DNA from: Bradyrhizobium sp. WSM1743
Lineage (GTDB): Bacteria > Pseudomonadota > Alphaproteobacteria > Rhizobiales > Xanthobacteraceae
Assembly: GCF_000473065.1 (NCBI RefSeq)
Contig: NZ_AXAZ01000001.1
Location: 62,001 to 126,000, forward strand
Direction: 5' to 3'
DNA length: 64,000 nucleotides
Shown here: one piece after another, positions 1-9,136 of the stretch
Layout: each line of letters opens with the position of its first letter
Numbering within the stretch: the first letter of the stretch is position 1
Made by a program: the position numbers and the translations under genes
Notes under the pieces: generated by a model
The model's input: the letters and a program-made list of their open reading frames with translations, nothing else
What the model was told of the DNA's origin: nothing
Databases searched by the model: none

Positions 1-392
1 TGGGCCTGCTTCGGGCGGGTGGCGAAATAGGCGTCGGCCTCCGCGTCGCTCACCGGCGTCACGTTGCCGCGGATGCGGACCTGACGGCGCAGCGACTTCC
101 AGTGAAAAAGTAACGCTGCCTTAGGATTTGCGGCGAGCTCGCGGCCCTTCTGGCTGGCGATGTGGCTGTAGAAGACGAAACCTTCGGTGTCGAAGCCCTT
201 CATCAGCACCATGCGCACGTCAGGCAGCCCATCAGGGTCGACGGTCGCGAGCGCCATGGCGTTCGGATCGTTCGGCTCGCTCTTGATCGCCTCGTTCAGC
301 CAAGCCTCGAACAGCGCAAATGGCTCATCGGCAGCGGTGAAATCACCGGATGTTAAGGGTGTCTGGTGTTTCATCGAGGTCGTGTCGGTCAT
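1..392 (-). CDS. pdxH: Pyridoxamine 5'-phosphate oxidase, 5' part (cut by left edge)
   Basis: The reverse-strand frame opening with [10 protein letters not shown] encodes the N-terminal 130 or so residues of the FMN-dependent oxidase that makes pyridoxal 5'-phosphate from the pyridoxine or pyridoxamine phosphates. Family blocks are visible: the segment around [18 protein letters not shown], then [20 protein letters not shown], then [17 protein letters not shown] and [18 protein letters not shown], which together build the FMN-binding split barrel. The frame is open to the window edge. An in-frame ATG at 374 is an alternative start. The gene faces away from the lipoprotein gene at 506, leaving about 110 bp for divergent promoters. 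Family assignment is firm; only the missing C-terminus is unknown. Confidence 0.93.
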   Translation of the reverse strand, partial: MTDTTSMKHQTPLTSGDFTAADEPFALFEAWLNEAIKSEPNDPNAMALATVDPDGLPDVRMVLMKGFDTEGFVFYSHIASQKGRELAANPKAALLFHWKSLRRQVRIRGNVTPVSDAEADAYFATRPKQA

Positions 393-505
393 GTCCGGAG
401 TCCGAGTTGCGTCCCGCGGCCCAAAACGCGTTGTTGTCCGCTACCGCCCTATATAGGGCATGGGGACGCGTTGGCCTATCGGCGATCCGGCCGTCCGGCT
501 TCGCC

Positions 506-913
506 ATGACGATGATTCTGATCGGGCTTGGTGCCGGCGGCTGCAGCTTTTCCCGCAACGACAGCAGCGCCTATGCCAAGGCCGACGACGGCGACCTCAC
601 CGGCTCGATCGCGCGGCCGGCGAAGGATGCCCCCCCGACCGAGACCGATCTCGCCTTTACCCGCAACGCCGCCTCCGACGTCCTCAGCAAGGGCGACAAG
701 GATTCCAGCCAGCACTGGGAGAATCCGGAGACCGGGGCGCGCGGCTCGGTGACGCCGATCGCGCAGTCCTATGCCGCCGAGGACGGACGCAAATGCCGCG
801 ACTTCCTGGCGAGCTACGTCAACGGCAGCACAGAAAGCTGGCTCCAGGGCGCCGGCTGCCAAAGCAGCCATGGCCGTTGGGAGATTCATACGCTAAAGCC
901 GTGGCGGAGCTGA
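506..913 (+). CDS. Small exported lipoprotein, RT0821/Lpp0805-like
   Basis: This protein of about 135 residues starts MTMILIGLGAGGCSFSRN, a very short hydrophobic stretch ending in a lipobox-like GAGGC, so it is probably a lipid-anchored envelope protein. The C-terminal part (GRKCRDFLASYVNG, then GAGCQSSHGRWEIHTLKPW) resembles the RT0821/Lpp0805 surface-protein family, whose function is unknown. The frame is open upstream to 350, but that stretch overlaps the pdxH start and the divergent promoter region, so the ATG just before the signal sequence is preferred. The signal peptide is short, so the true start may be a little upstream. Family assignment rests on a recognised pattern only. Confidence 0.6.
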   Translation: MTMILIGLGAGGCSFSRNDSSAYAKADDGDLTGSIARPAKDAPPTETDLAFTRNAASDVLSKGDKDSSQHWENPETGARGSVTPIAQSYAAEDGRKCRDFLASYVNGSTESWLQGAGCQSSHGRWEIHTLKPWRS

Positions 914-980
914 GCATGATCCGGACCCGAAGGGCCGCGTTCGCGAAAAGTGGGAACCGGTTTTCCGATAAGATCATGCT
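913..980. repeat. Palindromic intergenic repeat (AGCATGATC family)
   Basis: The element begins AGCATGATCCGGA and ends with the complementary AAGATCATGCT, with an inner GAAAAGTGGGAACCGGTTTTCC block. It can fold into a long hairpin just after the lipoprotein stop. A shorter member of the same family is at 20,421-20,469, and a decayed one at 2,066-2,131. Such elements are dispersed in rhizobial genomes between genes; here it may also end transcription. Confidence 0.75.
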
Positions 981-1099
981 CCAAACTTAGAGCTGCGCGC
1001 GCGCTCTTAGTTGCAAAAATGCCACTCTCTTCCCACATGACCGGCAGGTGGGGCGGGGAGCCCTTTGAACAATTCGATTTCTTGAAGGAGACGTGACGA

Positions 1100-2062
1100 A
1101 TGCGCGACCCCTATGAGGTCTTGGGGGTGCCGCGGAGCGCCAGCGCTGCCGCGATCAAAAGCGCCTATCGCAAGCTGGCGAAGAAGCACCATCCGGACAG
1201 CAACAAGGGTGACCCGAAGGCGGCCGAGCGCTTCGCCGAGCTCAACTCGGCCAACGAGATCCTCGGCGACGAGGACAAGCGCAAGCAGTTTGACCGCGGC
1301 GAGATCGATGCCGAGGGCAAGCCGCGCTTTCAGGGTTTTCCGGGCGGCGGGGGACCGCGCGGCCGTGCGGGTCCCGGCGGGTTCGAAAGCTATACGTTCC
1401 GGAGCGGCGGTGCAGGCGGCCCGGGCGGCGGTGCGTTCGAAGATATCCTCAACAGCATGTTCGGCGGCGGCATGCGCGGCGCGCGGCCCGGGGCCGGCGG
1501 CGGCGCCCAGTTCGAGTTCGACACCGGCGGCATCGGGCTCGATCTCGATGTGAATGTTGCCATGTCCGTCTCGCTGGAGGAGTCGGCCAAGGGGGGCGAG
1601 AAGCGCGTCCGGCTGCCGACGGGCAAGGAGCTCAACGTCAAGATTCCGGCTGGTGTCACCGAAGGCCAGCAGATTCGGCTCCGGGGGCAGGGCGAGAGCG
1701 CGCATGGCCATCCGCCCGGCGATCTCCTGATCACCATCAACATCGCGCCGCACCCGTTCTTCAAGGTCGAGGGCGCCGACCTCAGGATCGACCTGCCGGT
1801 CACGCTTTACGAGGCGGTGCTCGGCGGCAAGGTCCGCGTGCCCACCCTCGGCAATGCCGTGGAGCTCTCGGTCCCCAAAAACACCTCCAGCGGCCGGACC
1901 TTCCGCCTCAAGGGCAAGGGCCTGCCCAAAGCCGGTGGAACCGGGGATCTCTTCGTGACCATCAGGATTATGCTACCGGACGGGAACGACACAGAGCTTG
2001 AGGCATTGATGGAGAAATGGCAGGACCAACATCCCTACAATCCGCGTAGCGGGCTCGGCTAG
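1100..2062 (+). CDS. DnaJ-family co-chaperone without zinc finger (CbpA-like)
   Basis: The protein has 320 residues. An N-terminal J-domain (about residues 3-68) contains the HPD motif in [11 protein letters not shown], which stimulates Hsp70 ATPase activity. A glycine-rich linker (about 75-140) follows, then a C-terminal substrate-binding region (about 150-310) with the DnaJ_C blocks [19 protein letters not shown] and [20 protein letters not shown]. The four CxxCxGxG zinc repeats of true DnaJ are absent, so this is the type II or CbpA class, acting in the cytoplasm with DnaK. GAAGGAG lies about ten bases before the ATG. It is a single-gene unit with a repeat on each side. Confidence 0.9.
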   Translation: MRDPYEVLGVPRSASAAAIKSAYRKLAKKHHPDSNKGDPKAAERFAELNSANEILGDEDKRKQFDRGEIDAEGKPRFQGFPGGGGPRGRAGPGGFESYTFRSGGAGGPGGGAFEDILNSMFGGGMRGARPGAGGGAQFEFDTGGIGLDLDVNVAMSVSLEESAKGGEKRVRLPTGKELNVKIPAGVTEGQQIRLRGQGESAHGHPPGDLLITINIAPHPFFKVEGADLRIDLPVTLYEAVLGGKVRVPTLGNAVELSVPKNTSSGRTFRLKGKGLPKAGGTGDLFVTIRIMLPDGNDTELEALMEKWQDQHPYNPRSGLG

Positions 2063-2461
2063 CCTACGGTCCGAACCTGGAGGGCCGCGCGAGCGCAAGT
2101 GCGCAGCGGTTTTCCGAAAAGATCGTGGGCAAACAAGAGGGCGCTATCCGAGCCCACCTCGATGATCGGAGCATTCTCTTCCCGAAAGGATGATGCTCAA
2201 CATACGCCTGAAGCGCGCATTGCGCTTCGACGCTGAGGTTTGAGACGTGTCGGCTGTCCGGCGGGGCAGTCGATAAAAAGGTGCGGCCTCGAGAGGGGGA
2301 CCAGCGCGGTACCAAAAACCCCAATCGAGGCCGCCTGCGTCGATCGGCGGATCGAACGCCACTCATAATCGCGTGAACACCCGGTGCGATAATGAGACGC
2401 GTCGATGTCCTGATTCCAAATTTTCAATGACGGAATCTGGGCGCCGCACTTATGCGGTTGC
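2063..2461. other. Intergenic region with a decayed palindromic repeat
   Basis: No convincing gene is seen here. Positions 2,066-2,131 (ending in GGTTTTCCGAAAAGATCGTG) look like a degenerate member of the AGCATGATC repeat family. Short open frames on the minus strand have no recognisable domains or ribosome-binding sites. Confidence 0.5.
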
Positions 2462-3232
2462 TCAGGTGCCGTGTTTCTCCGCCTGGTCGTAGACGGCCTG
2501 CGCCACCCTGGTCAACCGGTCGCGGTCACTGCTGCCGCTGACGACGTAACCGACGCCGCGCTCGGCCCAGAACAGCGCGCCGTCCTTGTCTGTTTTGGCG
2601 TAGCGCATTTGCGTTGCACCATTCTCGGTCTTGGCGGAGTAGATCGTGTACCGCTCGCCCGAGGCGCCCTCATACATCAGGAATGACGCCGGACCGTTCG
2701 GTCCGGGCAAGAGCCGGCCGCCGACCAGCTTCAACCCGCTCGCCTCCAGGTTCGGTGCGAACACGGTCCAGCCGCAACGCCGGGTCAGCCAAGCCTGCAG
2801 ATGGTCGCGCTCGTTGCCACCGACCTCGACGGGGTGGCGGACCTCGACGACATATAGGCGATGGGCGTCGAGCGCGTCCGCCGTAAAGCTCTGGAAGGTC
2901 GAGGGCGCGTTGGCGGCACCATGGGCGACCCAGCCGGCCGTGCCGCCGGCGACGAAAGCAACCAGCACGGCCGCGGCGGCGCCATAGAGCCATTGCCGCG
3001 GGCGGCGCTCCAGCCGCTCCAGCTCCAACCGTGCCGGCACCGGTTCCTGGGCAACGGCATCGTAACGGGCGTGCAGCATCTCAGCCATGGCACGCCAGGA
3101 CTGCACGCGCTCGGCCTCGTCGGGATGGGCGGCAAGAAAGGCCTCGACGTCGGCGCGGCGCTCGGCCGGCAGCTCGCCGTCGATGTAGGCGTGCAGTTCG
3201 TCCTCGGTCACTGGGATCTTGCGGTCGTTCAT
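2462..3232 (-). CDS. Membrane anti-sigma factor paired with an ECF sigma factor
   Basis: The protein has 256 residues. The first 60 match the anti-sigma fold of the RskA/ChrR type (TEDELHAYIDGELPAERR). One transmembrane segment sits at about residues 82-102 (WLYGAAAAVLVAFVAGGTAGW), and the rest is a periplasmic domain. The HxxxCxxC zinc motif seen in many anti-sigma N-termini is missing. It should hold the sigma factor encoded just upstream at the membrane until a signal arrives. It lies 88 bp downstream of the sigma gene on the same strand, the usual order for such pairs. The signal is unknown. Confidence 0.82.
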   Translation of the reverse strand: MNDRKIPVTEDELHAYIDGELPAERRADVEAFLAAHPDEAERVQSWRAMAEMLHARYDAVAQEPVPARLELERLERRPRQWLYGAAAAVLVAFVAGGTAGWVAHGAANAPSTFQSFTADALDAHRLYVVEVRHPVEVGGNERDHLQAWLTRRCGWTVFAPNLEASGLKLVGGRLLPGPNGPASFLMYEGASGERYTIYSAKTENGATQMRYAKTDKDGALFWAERGVGYVVSGSSDRDRLTRVAQAVYDQAEKHGT

Positions 3233-3320
3233 ATCGGTCGTCTCTGGCTCTGCGGCCCAAAAAATCGTTCGCGGCTCAACTTCGCTCGCGTCCTACGATA
3301 CGCGATGCATCACCCTGTCC

Positions 3321-3857
3321 TCATTTCACCCGCCTGAGCGCCGGGCGTTCGCCCTCCAGCGAGGCTTTGACGTGGGCCCTGGCGCGCGCCAGGCGCGACA
3401 TCACGGTGCCGATCGGCACGCCCTGGATGTCGGCGACCTCGCGATAGCTCATGCCTTCCAGCATCACCAGCAGCAGCACCGAACGCTGTTCCTCGACGAG
3501 CGTGGCCAGCGCCTTCTCGATGTCGCGTCCTTCGGCCTCGGTCCCGCTGGCATCCGGGTTGTTCTCCGTCAGCGGCATGAACTGCGGACGTCTTGCCAGC
3601 GAGCGCCGCCGGTTCTTGTTGAGGTTGGTCAGGATCGTATAGAGCCAGCTCCTGACGTCGCCGCCGAGAAACAGCCGCTCCGAACGCAGCGCGCGCACCA
3701 GTGTGTCCTGCACCAGATCGTCGGCCGCATCCGCATCGCGCGTGAGCGCGCGGGCATAGCGGCGCAACGCCGGGATCATGGCTTCCACACTCTGGCGAAA
3801 CGCATTCATTGCGGTCTTGATGTCCCCAGCGTTCGGCGCGAGCGCCTCAACCATCAT
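3321..3857 (-). CDS. ECF-type RNA polymerase sigma factor
   Basis: This is a 178-residue sigma-70 family protein of the extracytoplasmic-function class. Region 2 (about residues 22-90) carries the core-binding and -10 melting motif around DLVQDTLVRALR and DVRSWLYTILTNLNKN. Region 4 (about 115-165) has the helix-turn-helix MSYREVADIQGVPIGTVMSRL. Region 3 is absent, as expected for the class. The downstream neighbour is its likely anti-sigma factor. A second ATG at 3,809 would give a protein shorter by 16 residues and is possible, because neither start has a strong ribosome-binding site. Confidence 0.88.
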   Translation of the reverse strand: MMVEALAPNAGDIKTAMNAFRQSVEAMIPALRRYARALTRDADAADDLVQDTLVRALRSERLFLGGDVRSWLYTILTNLNKNRRRSLARRPQFMPLTENNPDASGTEAEGRDIEKALATLVEEQRSVLLLVMLEGMSYREVADIQGVPIGTVMSRLARARAHVKASLEGERPALRRVK

Positions 3858-3982
3858 AACACCCGAGCGGAACGGCTATTCCGGCACTCGAAACAGCGTT
3901 AACGCCGCGGATTAGGGCTGTACCGCAGGGGAGGGCTGGTGTACCTCCAGACCTCAACGAGAGCTCGACGGGACGTTCAAAA

Positions 3983-4798
3983 ATGGCGCAGAATTCAGGT
4001 CTGATGCAAGGCAAGCGCGGGGTGATCCTCGGCGTTGCCAACAACCGCTCGATCGCCTGGGGCATCGCCAAGGCATGCCACGCCGCCGGCGCCGAGCTCG
4101 CCTTCACCTATCAGGGCGATGCGCTGAAGAAGCGCGTCGAGCCGCTTGCCGCCGAGATTGGTGGTCTCGTGCTCGGCCATTGCGATGTCACCGATGCGGC
4201 GACCATCGACGCCGCCTTCGCGGTGCTGAAGGAGAAGTGGGGCAAGATCGACTTCCTGGTGCATGCGATCGCCTATGGCGAGCAGCTCGACGGCCGCTAC
4301 GTCGACACCACGCAGGAGAATTTTTCGAAGTCGATGCTGATCTCCTGTTATTCGTTCACGGCCGTGGCGCAGCGCGCCGAGAAGCTGATGACGGATGGCG
4401 GCTCGCTGATCACGCTCTCCTATTACGGCGCCGAGAAGTGGATGCCGCATTACAACGTGATGGGCGTGGCCAAGGCGGCGCTGGAAGCCAGCGTGCGCTA
4501 TCTCGCCGCCGATCTCGGCGAGAAGAACATCCGCGTCAACGCGATCTCGGCAGGCCCCATCAAGACGCTCGCGGCGTCCGGCATCGGTGATTTTCGCTAT
4601 ATCCTGAAGTGGAACGAATATAACGCGCCGATGCGGCGCAACGTCTCGACCGAGGACGTCGGCGGCAGCGCGCTGTATTTCCTCTCCGACCTCTCGCGCG
4701 GCGTCACCGGCGAGGTGCATCATGTCGATTCCGGCTACCACGTGCTGGGTATGAAGCGCCCGGACGCGCCTGACATCTCGCTGAGTGGCAAGGATTAA
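3983..4798 (+). CDS. fabI: Enoyl-[acyl-carrier-protein] reductase (NADH), FabI type
   Basis: FabI catalyses the last reduction of each fatty-acid elongation cycle. The 271-residue protein has the FabI version of the SDR cofactor motif (GVANNRSIAWGIA, about residues 18-30) and the diagnostic Tyr-x6-Lys pair in HYNVMGVAKAALEAS (about residues 157-171), which separates FabI from ordinary SDRs. The C-terminal AGPIKTLAASGIGDF block also fits. The length is normal for the family. Only 12 bp separate it from the downstream phosphatase gene, so the two may be co-transcribed. Rhizobia often carry more than one fabI, so paralogue numbering cannot be decided here. Confidence 0.95.
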   Translation: MAQNSGLMQGKRGVILGVANNRSIAWGIAKACHAAGAELAFTYQGDALKKRVEPLAAEIGGLVLGHCDVTDAATIDAAFAVLKEKWGKIDFLVHAIAYGEQLDGRYVDTTQENFSKSMLISCYSFTAVAQRAEKLMTDGGSLITLSYYGAEKWMPHYNVMGVAKAALEASVRYLAADLGEKNIRVNAISAGPIKTLAASGIGDFRYILKWNEYNAPMRRNVSTEDVGGSALYFLSDLSRGVTGEVHHVDSGYHVLGMKRPDAPDISLSGKD

Positions 4799-4810
4799 CG
4801 TTCAGCCGAC

Positions 4811-5410
4811 ATGCCGGTGCCCACGATCTACTTCCTTCGCCATGGCGAGACCGAGTGGAACGCGCTCGGCCGGCTCCAGGGCATCAAGGATGTCCCGCTG
4901 AACGCACGCGGCCGCGGTCAGGCGGTGCACGCTGCCGGCGTTCTGGCCGATCTGTTCAAGCGCGACGGCAAGGACAGAGCGGCGCTGCCCTATGTGTCGA
5001 GCCCGCTTGGACGTGCGCGTCAGACCATGGAGCTCGTGCGCGGCAAGCTCGAGCTGCCGCCTGGCGACTATTCCCTCGACGACCGTCTGCGCGAGATCGG
5101 CTATGGTGTCTGGGAGGGGCTGACACTGGCGGAAAGCGAGTCCTCAGACCCCGATGTCTATGCAAGGCGCCTTGCCGACAAATGGACGGTGGCGCCAAGC
5201 GGCGGCGAGACCTATGCGGCCGTGCAGCTGCGTATGCTCGACTGGTACGAGTCGCTTCTGGTCGATACTGTCGCGGTCGCCCATGGCGGCACCTGCCGCG
5301 CCCTGATGGTGGCCTTGGGCCTCGAGACCGCCGCCAGCGCCGCCGAGCTTTATATCGAGCAGGGCGCCGTTTACGTGTTCCGCGACGGCCGGCTGGAGAA
5401 GTTTAGTTAG
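4811..5410 (+). CDS. Histidine phosphatase (phosphoglycerate-mutase-like)
   Basis: The 199-residue protein opens with the LRHGETEWN signature at residues 9-17, whose histidine is the phospho-acceptor of the branch. The second catalytic histidine is in VAVAHGGTCRALM near residue 160, and a conserved arginine lies in SPLGRARQTM. These residues support a soluble phosphatase acting on a small phosphorylated metabolite. They do not fix the substrate, and annotation as a glycolytic mutase would be unsafe. It directly follows fabI. Confidence 0.88.
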   Translation: MPVPTIYFLRHGETEWNALGRLQGIKDVPLNARGRGQAVHAAGVLADLFKRDGKDRAALPYVSSPLGRARQTMELVRGKLELPPGDYSLDDRLREIGYGVWEGLTLAESESSDPDVYARRLADKWTVAPSGGETYAAVQLRMLDWYESLLVDTVAVAHGGTCRALMVALGLETAASAAELYIEQGAVYVFRDGRLEKFS

Positions 5411-5421
5411 GCCCGCCCGTC

Positions 5422-5501
5422 GTCATTCCGGGGCGGTGCGCAGCACCGAACCCGGAATCTCGAGGTTCCGGGTCTGGTCCTTCGGACCATCCCGGAACGA
5501 C
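5422..5501. repeat. Intergenic palindromic repeat (GTCATTCCGGGG family)
   Basis: An element of about 80 bp begins GTCATTCCGGGG and ends CCCGGAACGAC, with an inner inverted pair around CCCGGAATCTCGAGGTTCCGGG. Related copies with the same ends are at 11,001-11,079 and 28,884-28,989, all between genes. It may act as a bidirectional terminator, but no U-tract is present. Confidence 0.8.
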
Positions 5502-5569
5502 GGTGCACAGGTTTGACCCCCGGTCCGCCGCGCGTTACCACAGGCCGGAACCGATCTTGGCGAGCAACG

Positions 5570-6658
5570 ATGTCCTTCAACACTTTCGGCCACATGTTCC
5601 GCGTCACCACCTTCGGCGAGAGCCACGGGGTGGCGATCGGCTGCGTGGTCGACGGCTGCCCGCCCATGATTCCGCTCACCGAGGCAGACATCCAGAAGGA
5701 CCTCGACCGCCGCCGTCCCGGCCAGTCGCGCTTCACCACCCAGCGCCAGGAGCCGGACCAGGTCAAAATCCTGTCCGGCGTAATGGCGCACCCGGAGACC
5801 GGCGTGCAGGTAACGACGGGCACCCCGATCGGCCTCCTGATCGAGAACACCGATCAGCGCTCGAAGGATTATTCCGAGATCAAGGACAAGTTTCGTCCCG
5901 GTCACGCCGACTTCACCTATGAGGCCAAATACGGGCTGCGCGACTATCGCGGTGGCGGGCGCTCCTCCGCGCGTGAGACCGCGATGCGCGTTGCCGCCGG
6001 CGCGATCGCGCGGAAAGTGCTGCCCGGCGTGAAGGTGCGGGGCGCGCTGGTGCAGATCGGCCCGCACAAGATCGACCGCGGCAAGTGGGACTGGGACGAG
6101 GTCGCCAAGAATCCGTTCTTCTGTCCCGACAAGGACAAGGCCGCGTTCTTCGAGACCTATCTCGACGGCATCCGCAAGAGCGGCTCCTCGATCGGTGCTG
6201 TGATCGAGGTCGTCGCCGAAGGCGTGCCGGCAGGTCTTGGCGCGCCGATCTACGCCAAGCTCGATTCCGATCTCGCAGGCGCAATGATGACCATCAACGC
6301 CGTCAAGGGCGTTGAGATCGGCGCCGGTTTTGGCGCCGCCGAGCTCACCGGCGAGGAGAACGCCGACGAGATGCGCACCGGCAATGACGGCACGCGCTTC
6401 CTGTCCAACCATGCCGGCGGCGTGCTGGGCGGGATCTCCACCGGACAGCCGGTGGTGGTGCGCTTCGCCGTGAAGCCGACCTCGTCGATCCTGCAGCCGC
6501 GCCTTACCGTCGATCGCAAGGGCACTGATACCGAAATCTTCACCAAGGGCCGCCACGACCCCTGTGTCGGCATCCGCGCCGTCCCCGTCGGCGAAGCCAT
6601 GATGGCCTGCGTGCTGGCGGATCATTTCCTGCGCGATCGCGGGCAGGTGGGACGTTGA
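5570..6658 (+). CDS. aroC: Chorismate synthase
   Basis: AroC turns 5-enolpyruvylshikimate 3-phosphate into chorismate, the last shared step of aromatic amino acid synthesis, and needs reduced FMN. The 362-residue protein starts [20 protein letters not shown], a near-invariant family N-terminus. The signatures [33 protein letters not shown] and [20 protein letters not shown] follow in order. The frame is open upstream, but the ATG at 5,570 is the one matching family N-termini. A perfect hairpin at 6,666-6,690 follows the stop codon. Confidence 0.97.
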   Translation: MSFNTFGHMFRVTTFGESHGVAIGCVVDGCPPMIPLTEADIQKDLDRRRPGQSRFTTQRQEPDQVKILSGVMAHPETGVQVTTGTPIGLLIENTDQRSKDYSEIKDKFRPGHADFTYEAKYGLRDYRGGGRSSARETAMRVAAGAIARKVLPGVKVRGALVQIGPHKIDRGKWDWDEVAKNPFFCPDKDKAAFFETYLDGIRKSGSSIGAVIEVVAEGVPAGLGAPIYAKLDSDLAGAMMTINAVKGVEIGAGFGAAELTGEENADEMRTGNDGTRFLSNHAGGVLGGISTGQPVVVRFAVKPTSSILQPRLTVDRKGTDTEIFTKGRHDPCVGIRAVPVGEAMMACVLADHFLRDRGQVGR

Positions 6659-6665
6659 TGTCCTT

Positions 6666-6690
6666 CACCTCTCCCCGATGGGGAGAGGTG
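6666..6690. terminator. Perfect 11-bp hairpin after aroC
   Basis: CACCTCTCCCC and its exact complement are separated by the three bases GAT, eight bases after the aroC stop codon. The hairpin is strong but lacks a T-run, so it may be a terminator, a 3' end stabiliser or a short dispersed repeat. A related GGGAGAGGTG motif ends the repeat at 23,101-23,219. Confidence 0.55.
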
Positions 6691-6775
6691 AGCACACTGC
6701 GGCTAACGCGCCCTGTCGCGGTACCAGCCCACCGCGCAGCTTGACGATCCCACAACTTCGTCCGCAAATGCGGTC

Positions 6776-7966
6776 ATGGAAAGTTCCGAGCTCCAACGCA
6801 TCTGCAACTGGCTGATAGACGGCGACTGGTCGACAGTCGAGCCGGCCGAGATGATCGCCGAGTTCTGCGAACGTCTGGTCGCGGCCGGCCTGCCGCTATG
6901 GCGGTTCGGCATCTTCATCCGTACGCTCCACCCCGAGATATTCGGCCGTAACTTCATCTGGCGGCAGGGCGGAGAGGTGGAGATCGGTAGTGTCGATTTC
7001 GATATCCTCGACACGCCCGAATTCGCCCGCAGCCCGCTCCGCATCGTGTTCGAGCAGGGGCTGGAGGTCAGGGGACGGGCGAGCGATCCCGACAGCAAGC
7101 GATTTCCGTTCCTCGAGGACATGCGCGCTGAAGGCGCGACCGACTATATTGCGGTGCCGGTGCCTTTTCTCGATGGCTCCATCCACGCGACGAGCTGGAT
7201 CACGCAGCATCCCGGCGGCTTCAGCGATGGTGACATCGCGGCGATCCGAAGCATCATAGCGCCGCTCGCGCGTGTTAGCGAGATCATCAGCCTGCGCCGC
7301 ACCGCCGAGATGCTGCTCGACACCTATGTCGGCAACCGTGCTGGCTCGCGCATCCTCGGCGGTCAGATCCGCCGCGGTCACACTGACACCATGCAGGCCG
7401 TGATCTGGCTTTCGGATCTGCGCGGCTTCACCGCGCTATCGGACCGGCTGCCGGCCGAGACCGTGGTCGAGATCCTCAACCAGTATTTCGACTGCCAAGT
7501 CACCGCGATCCGCGGTCATGGCGGTGAGGTGCTGAAATTCATGGGAGATGGCCTGCTCGCGGTGTTTCCGATCGACGAATATGTCGGCGATGCCGCCCAT
7601 GTCTGCGCGCGGGTGCTGGAGGCGGCGCGCGAGTCCCGCGCCAGCGTCGAGGCGCTCACCTTTCCGGTCGGCGACGTCGTCGAGCGCTTCCGCTTCGGCG
7701 TCGCGCTGCATGTCGGCAACATTCTCTACGGCAATATCGGCGGCGGCAACCGCCTCGACTTCACCTGCATCGGCCCCGCCGTCAACCTTGCCGCAAGGCT
7801 GGAGAAGATCACGGCTCGCTTAGGGCGGACTGTCGTCGCCTCGGAAGGTTTTGCCAATGTCTGCCGCCACGACTGGCGCGAGCTCGGCGAGTTTCCGATC
7901 GCGGGATTTTCCAAGGCGCAGCGCGTGTACGGGCTCGCGGAGGAAACGCCGGTGGTGATGGCTTGA
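6776..7966 (+). CDS. Class III adenylate/guanylate cyclase
   Basis: The 396-residue protein has a C-terminal class III cyclase catalytic domain (about residues 205-390). The metal-binding aspartates appear in WLSDLRGFTALSDRL and LKFMGDGLLAVFP, and the dimer-interface and ribose region in GNILYGNIGGGNRLDFTCIG. The first 200 residues have no transmembrane segment and may form a GAF-like sensor domain, although no clear ligand motif is visible. It should make cAMP or cGMP in the cytoplasm. Bradyrhizobium relatives carry many such cyclases with different N-terminal sensors, so the physiological input is open. Confidence 0.9.
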   Translation: MESSELQRICNWLIDGDWSTVEPAEMIAEFCERLVAAGLPLWRFGIFIRTLHPEIFGRNFIWRQGGEVEIGSVDFDILDTPEFARSPLRIVFEQGLEVRGRASDPDSKRFPFLEDMRAEGATDYIAVPVPFLDGSIHATSWITQHPGGFSDGDIAAIRSIIAPLARVSEIISLRRTAEMLLDTYVGNRAGSRILGGQIRRGHTDTMQAVIWLSDLRGFTALSDRLPAETVVEILNQYFDCQVTAIRGHGGEVLKFMGDGLLAVFPIDEYVGDAAHVCARVLEAARESRASVEALTFPVGDVVERFRFGVALHVGNILYGNIGGGNRLDFTCIGPAVNLAARLEKITARLGRTVVASEGFANVCRHDWRELGEFPIAGFSKAQRVYGLAEETPVVMA

Positions 7967-8010
7967 CGTTGCAATGAGCTGAATGTCGTTCATCGCCGCA
8001 AGACGAAGCG

Positions 8011-8316
8011 CTACTCTTCCGGCTCCGTCGTGAACAGCAGCGGATAGCCCTTGGCGCGGCCGGCGTCGGTGGCGCGCGTGGCCTTGGTCTCGGCGACATC
8101 CTTGGTGAACACGGCGACGACGCAGGCGCCAAGCTTGTGGGCGGTAATCATCACCTTGTAGGCCTGATCCTCGGTCATGCGGAACTCAGCCTTCAGCACC
8201 AAGGTGACGAACTCACGCGGCGTGTAGTCGTCGTTGATCAGGATAACCTTGTGCAGCCGCGGCCGCTCGACCTTGGTTTTCGTCCTGGTTTTCGGCTTGG
8301 TGACGGCGTCGTTCAT
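8011..8316 (-). CDS. clpS: ATP-dependent Clp protease adaptor
   Basis: ClpS delivers N-degron substrates to the ClpAP protease. The 101-residue protein has a disordered basic N-terminal tail, then the family core VILINDDYTPREFVTLVL (about residues 24-41), MTEDQAYKVMITAHKLGACVV and the closing AGRAKGYPLLFTTEPEE. The DDYTPxEFV block is diagnostic. clpA is not adjacent in the window; a second clpS copy elsewhere in such genomes is common. Confidence 0.95.
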   Translation of the reverse strand: MNDAVTKPKTRTKTKVERPRLHKVILINDDYTPREFVTLVLKAEFRMTEDQAYKVMITAHKLGACVVAVFTKDVAETKATRATDAGRAKGYPLLFTTEPEE

Positions 8317-8360
8317 TCCGCCTCCTGGACACGGCGGGCCTGGGTTCCCTGCCGGAGCGA

Positions 8361-8702
8361 TCAGCCCGCGGCCTTGGCACCATATTGCAGGACCTGCACC
8401 TTCTCCAAGGTGATCAGCCCGCTCGACATCATGCCGTCCAGGATGGGCAGGAATGCGTTGATGTTGTCCTCGCTGTCGACGATCTCGATCAACAGCGGCA
8501 GGTCTTCCGACAGCCGCAGGATCTTCGAGGTGTGCAGCCGGCTCGATTTGCCGAAGCCCATCGGCCCGCGCAGCACGGTGGCGCCGGCGAGGTGCCGTTC
8601 GCGCGCGGTCATCACAATCGCCTCATAGAGCGGCTTGCCGCCATAATGGTCGCTCTCGCCGATGAAGATGCGCAGTAACACAGCCTGATCGGGGATTTGC
8701 AT
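8361..8702 (-). CDS. DUF190 protein, last gene of the fluoride operon
   Basis: The 113-residue protein (MQIPDQAVLLRIFIGESD, then GGKPLYEAIVMTARERHLAGATVLRGPMGFG) matches DUF190, a small PII-like fold. DUF190 genes are known to accompany crcB in fluoride-responsive loci, but their biochemical role is unsettled. The start codon lies two bases after the crcB stop, so translation is probably coupled. It is the last gene of a minus-strand operon that begins with a fluoride riboswitch at 10,869-10,932. A regulatory or channel-modulating role is an inference from context and fold. Confidence 0.85.
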   Translation of the reverse strand: MQIPDQAVLLRIFIGESDHYGGKPLYEAIVMTARERHLAGATVLRGPMGFGKSSRLHTSKILRLSEDLPLLIEIVDSEDNINAFLPILDGMMSSGLITLEKVQVLQYGAKAAG

Positions 8703-8704
8703 GC

Positions 8705-9130
8705 TCAGCTCCTTGTCAAGCGATTGTAGCGGCTCGCCATCATATGCCCTGCCCATACCGACACCAGCCAGCAGATCACGGACGCCGCGACATAGGCGAG
8801 CGCCGTGTACTTCATGCCGCCGTGGAGCAGGCGGAAGGTCTCCAGGCTGAAGGCCGAGAAGGTGGTATAGCCGCCGCAAAAGCCGGTCATGACGAACTGC
8901 CGGTGCTCGGGCCGCGCCAGCACGCGGCCGTCGGGGCCGGTCAGCGCCGCGTAGAAGCCGATGATCAGGGAGCCCGTCGCGTTGATGAAGAGCGTCGCGA
9001 AAGGAAAGCCGGGGCCGGTGTCGAGCGCGAGCCCGACCAGATAACGCGTCAGCCCGCCGCCGACGCTGCCGGCAGCAACCCAGGCATAGAGCACGAAGCT
9101 GCGCCAGCGCTCGGCAGAAGCGGAGCTCAT
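8705..9130 (-). CDS. crcB: Fluoride channel subunit CrcB (second copy)
   Basis: This 141-residue inner-membrane protein has four predicted transmembrane helices and the CrcB signatures GGGLTRYLVG, FPFATLFINATGSLIIG and GFCGGYTTFSAFSLETFRL. The last holds the conserved Thr/Phe region lining the fluoride path. CrcB (Fluc) exports fluoride ions and relieves fluoride toxicity. It lies six bases after another crcB gene; some bacteria use two such genes to build a heterodimeric channel, while others encode homodimers. Placement under a fluoride riboswitch confirms the function. Confidence 0.95.
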   Translation of the reverse strand: MSSASAERWRSFVLYAWVAAGSVGGGLTRYLVGLALDTGPGFPFATLFINATGSLIIGFYAALTGPDGRVLARPEHRQFVMTGFCGGYTTFSAFSLETFRLLHGGMKYTALAYVAASVICWLVSVWAGHMMASRYNRLTRS

Positions 9131-9136
9131 CAGCCT

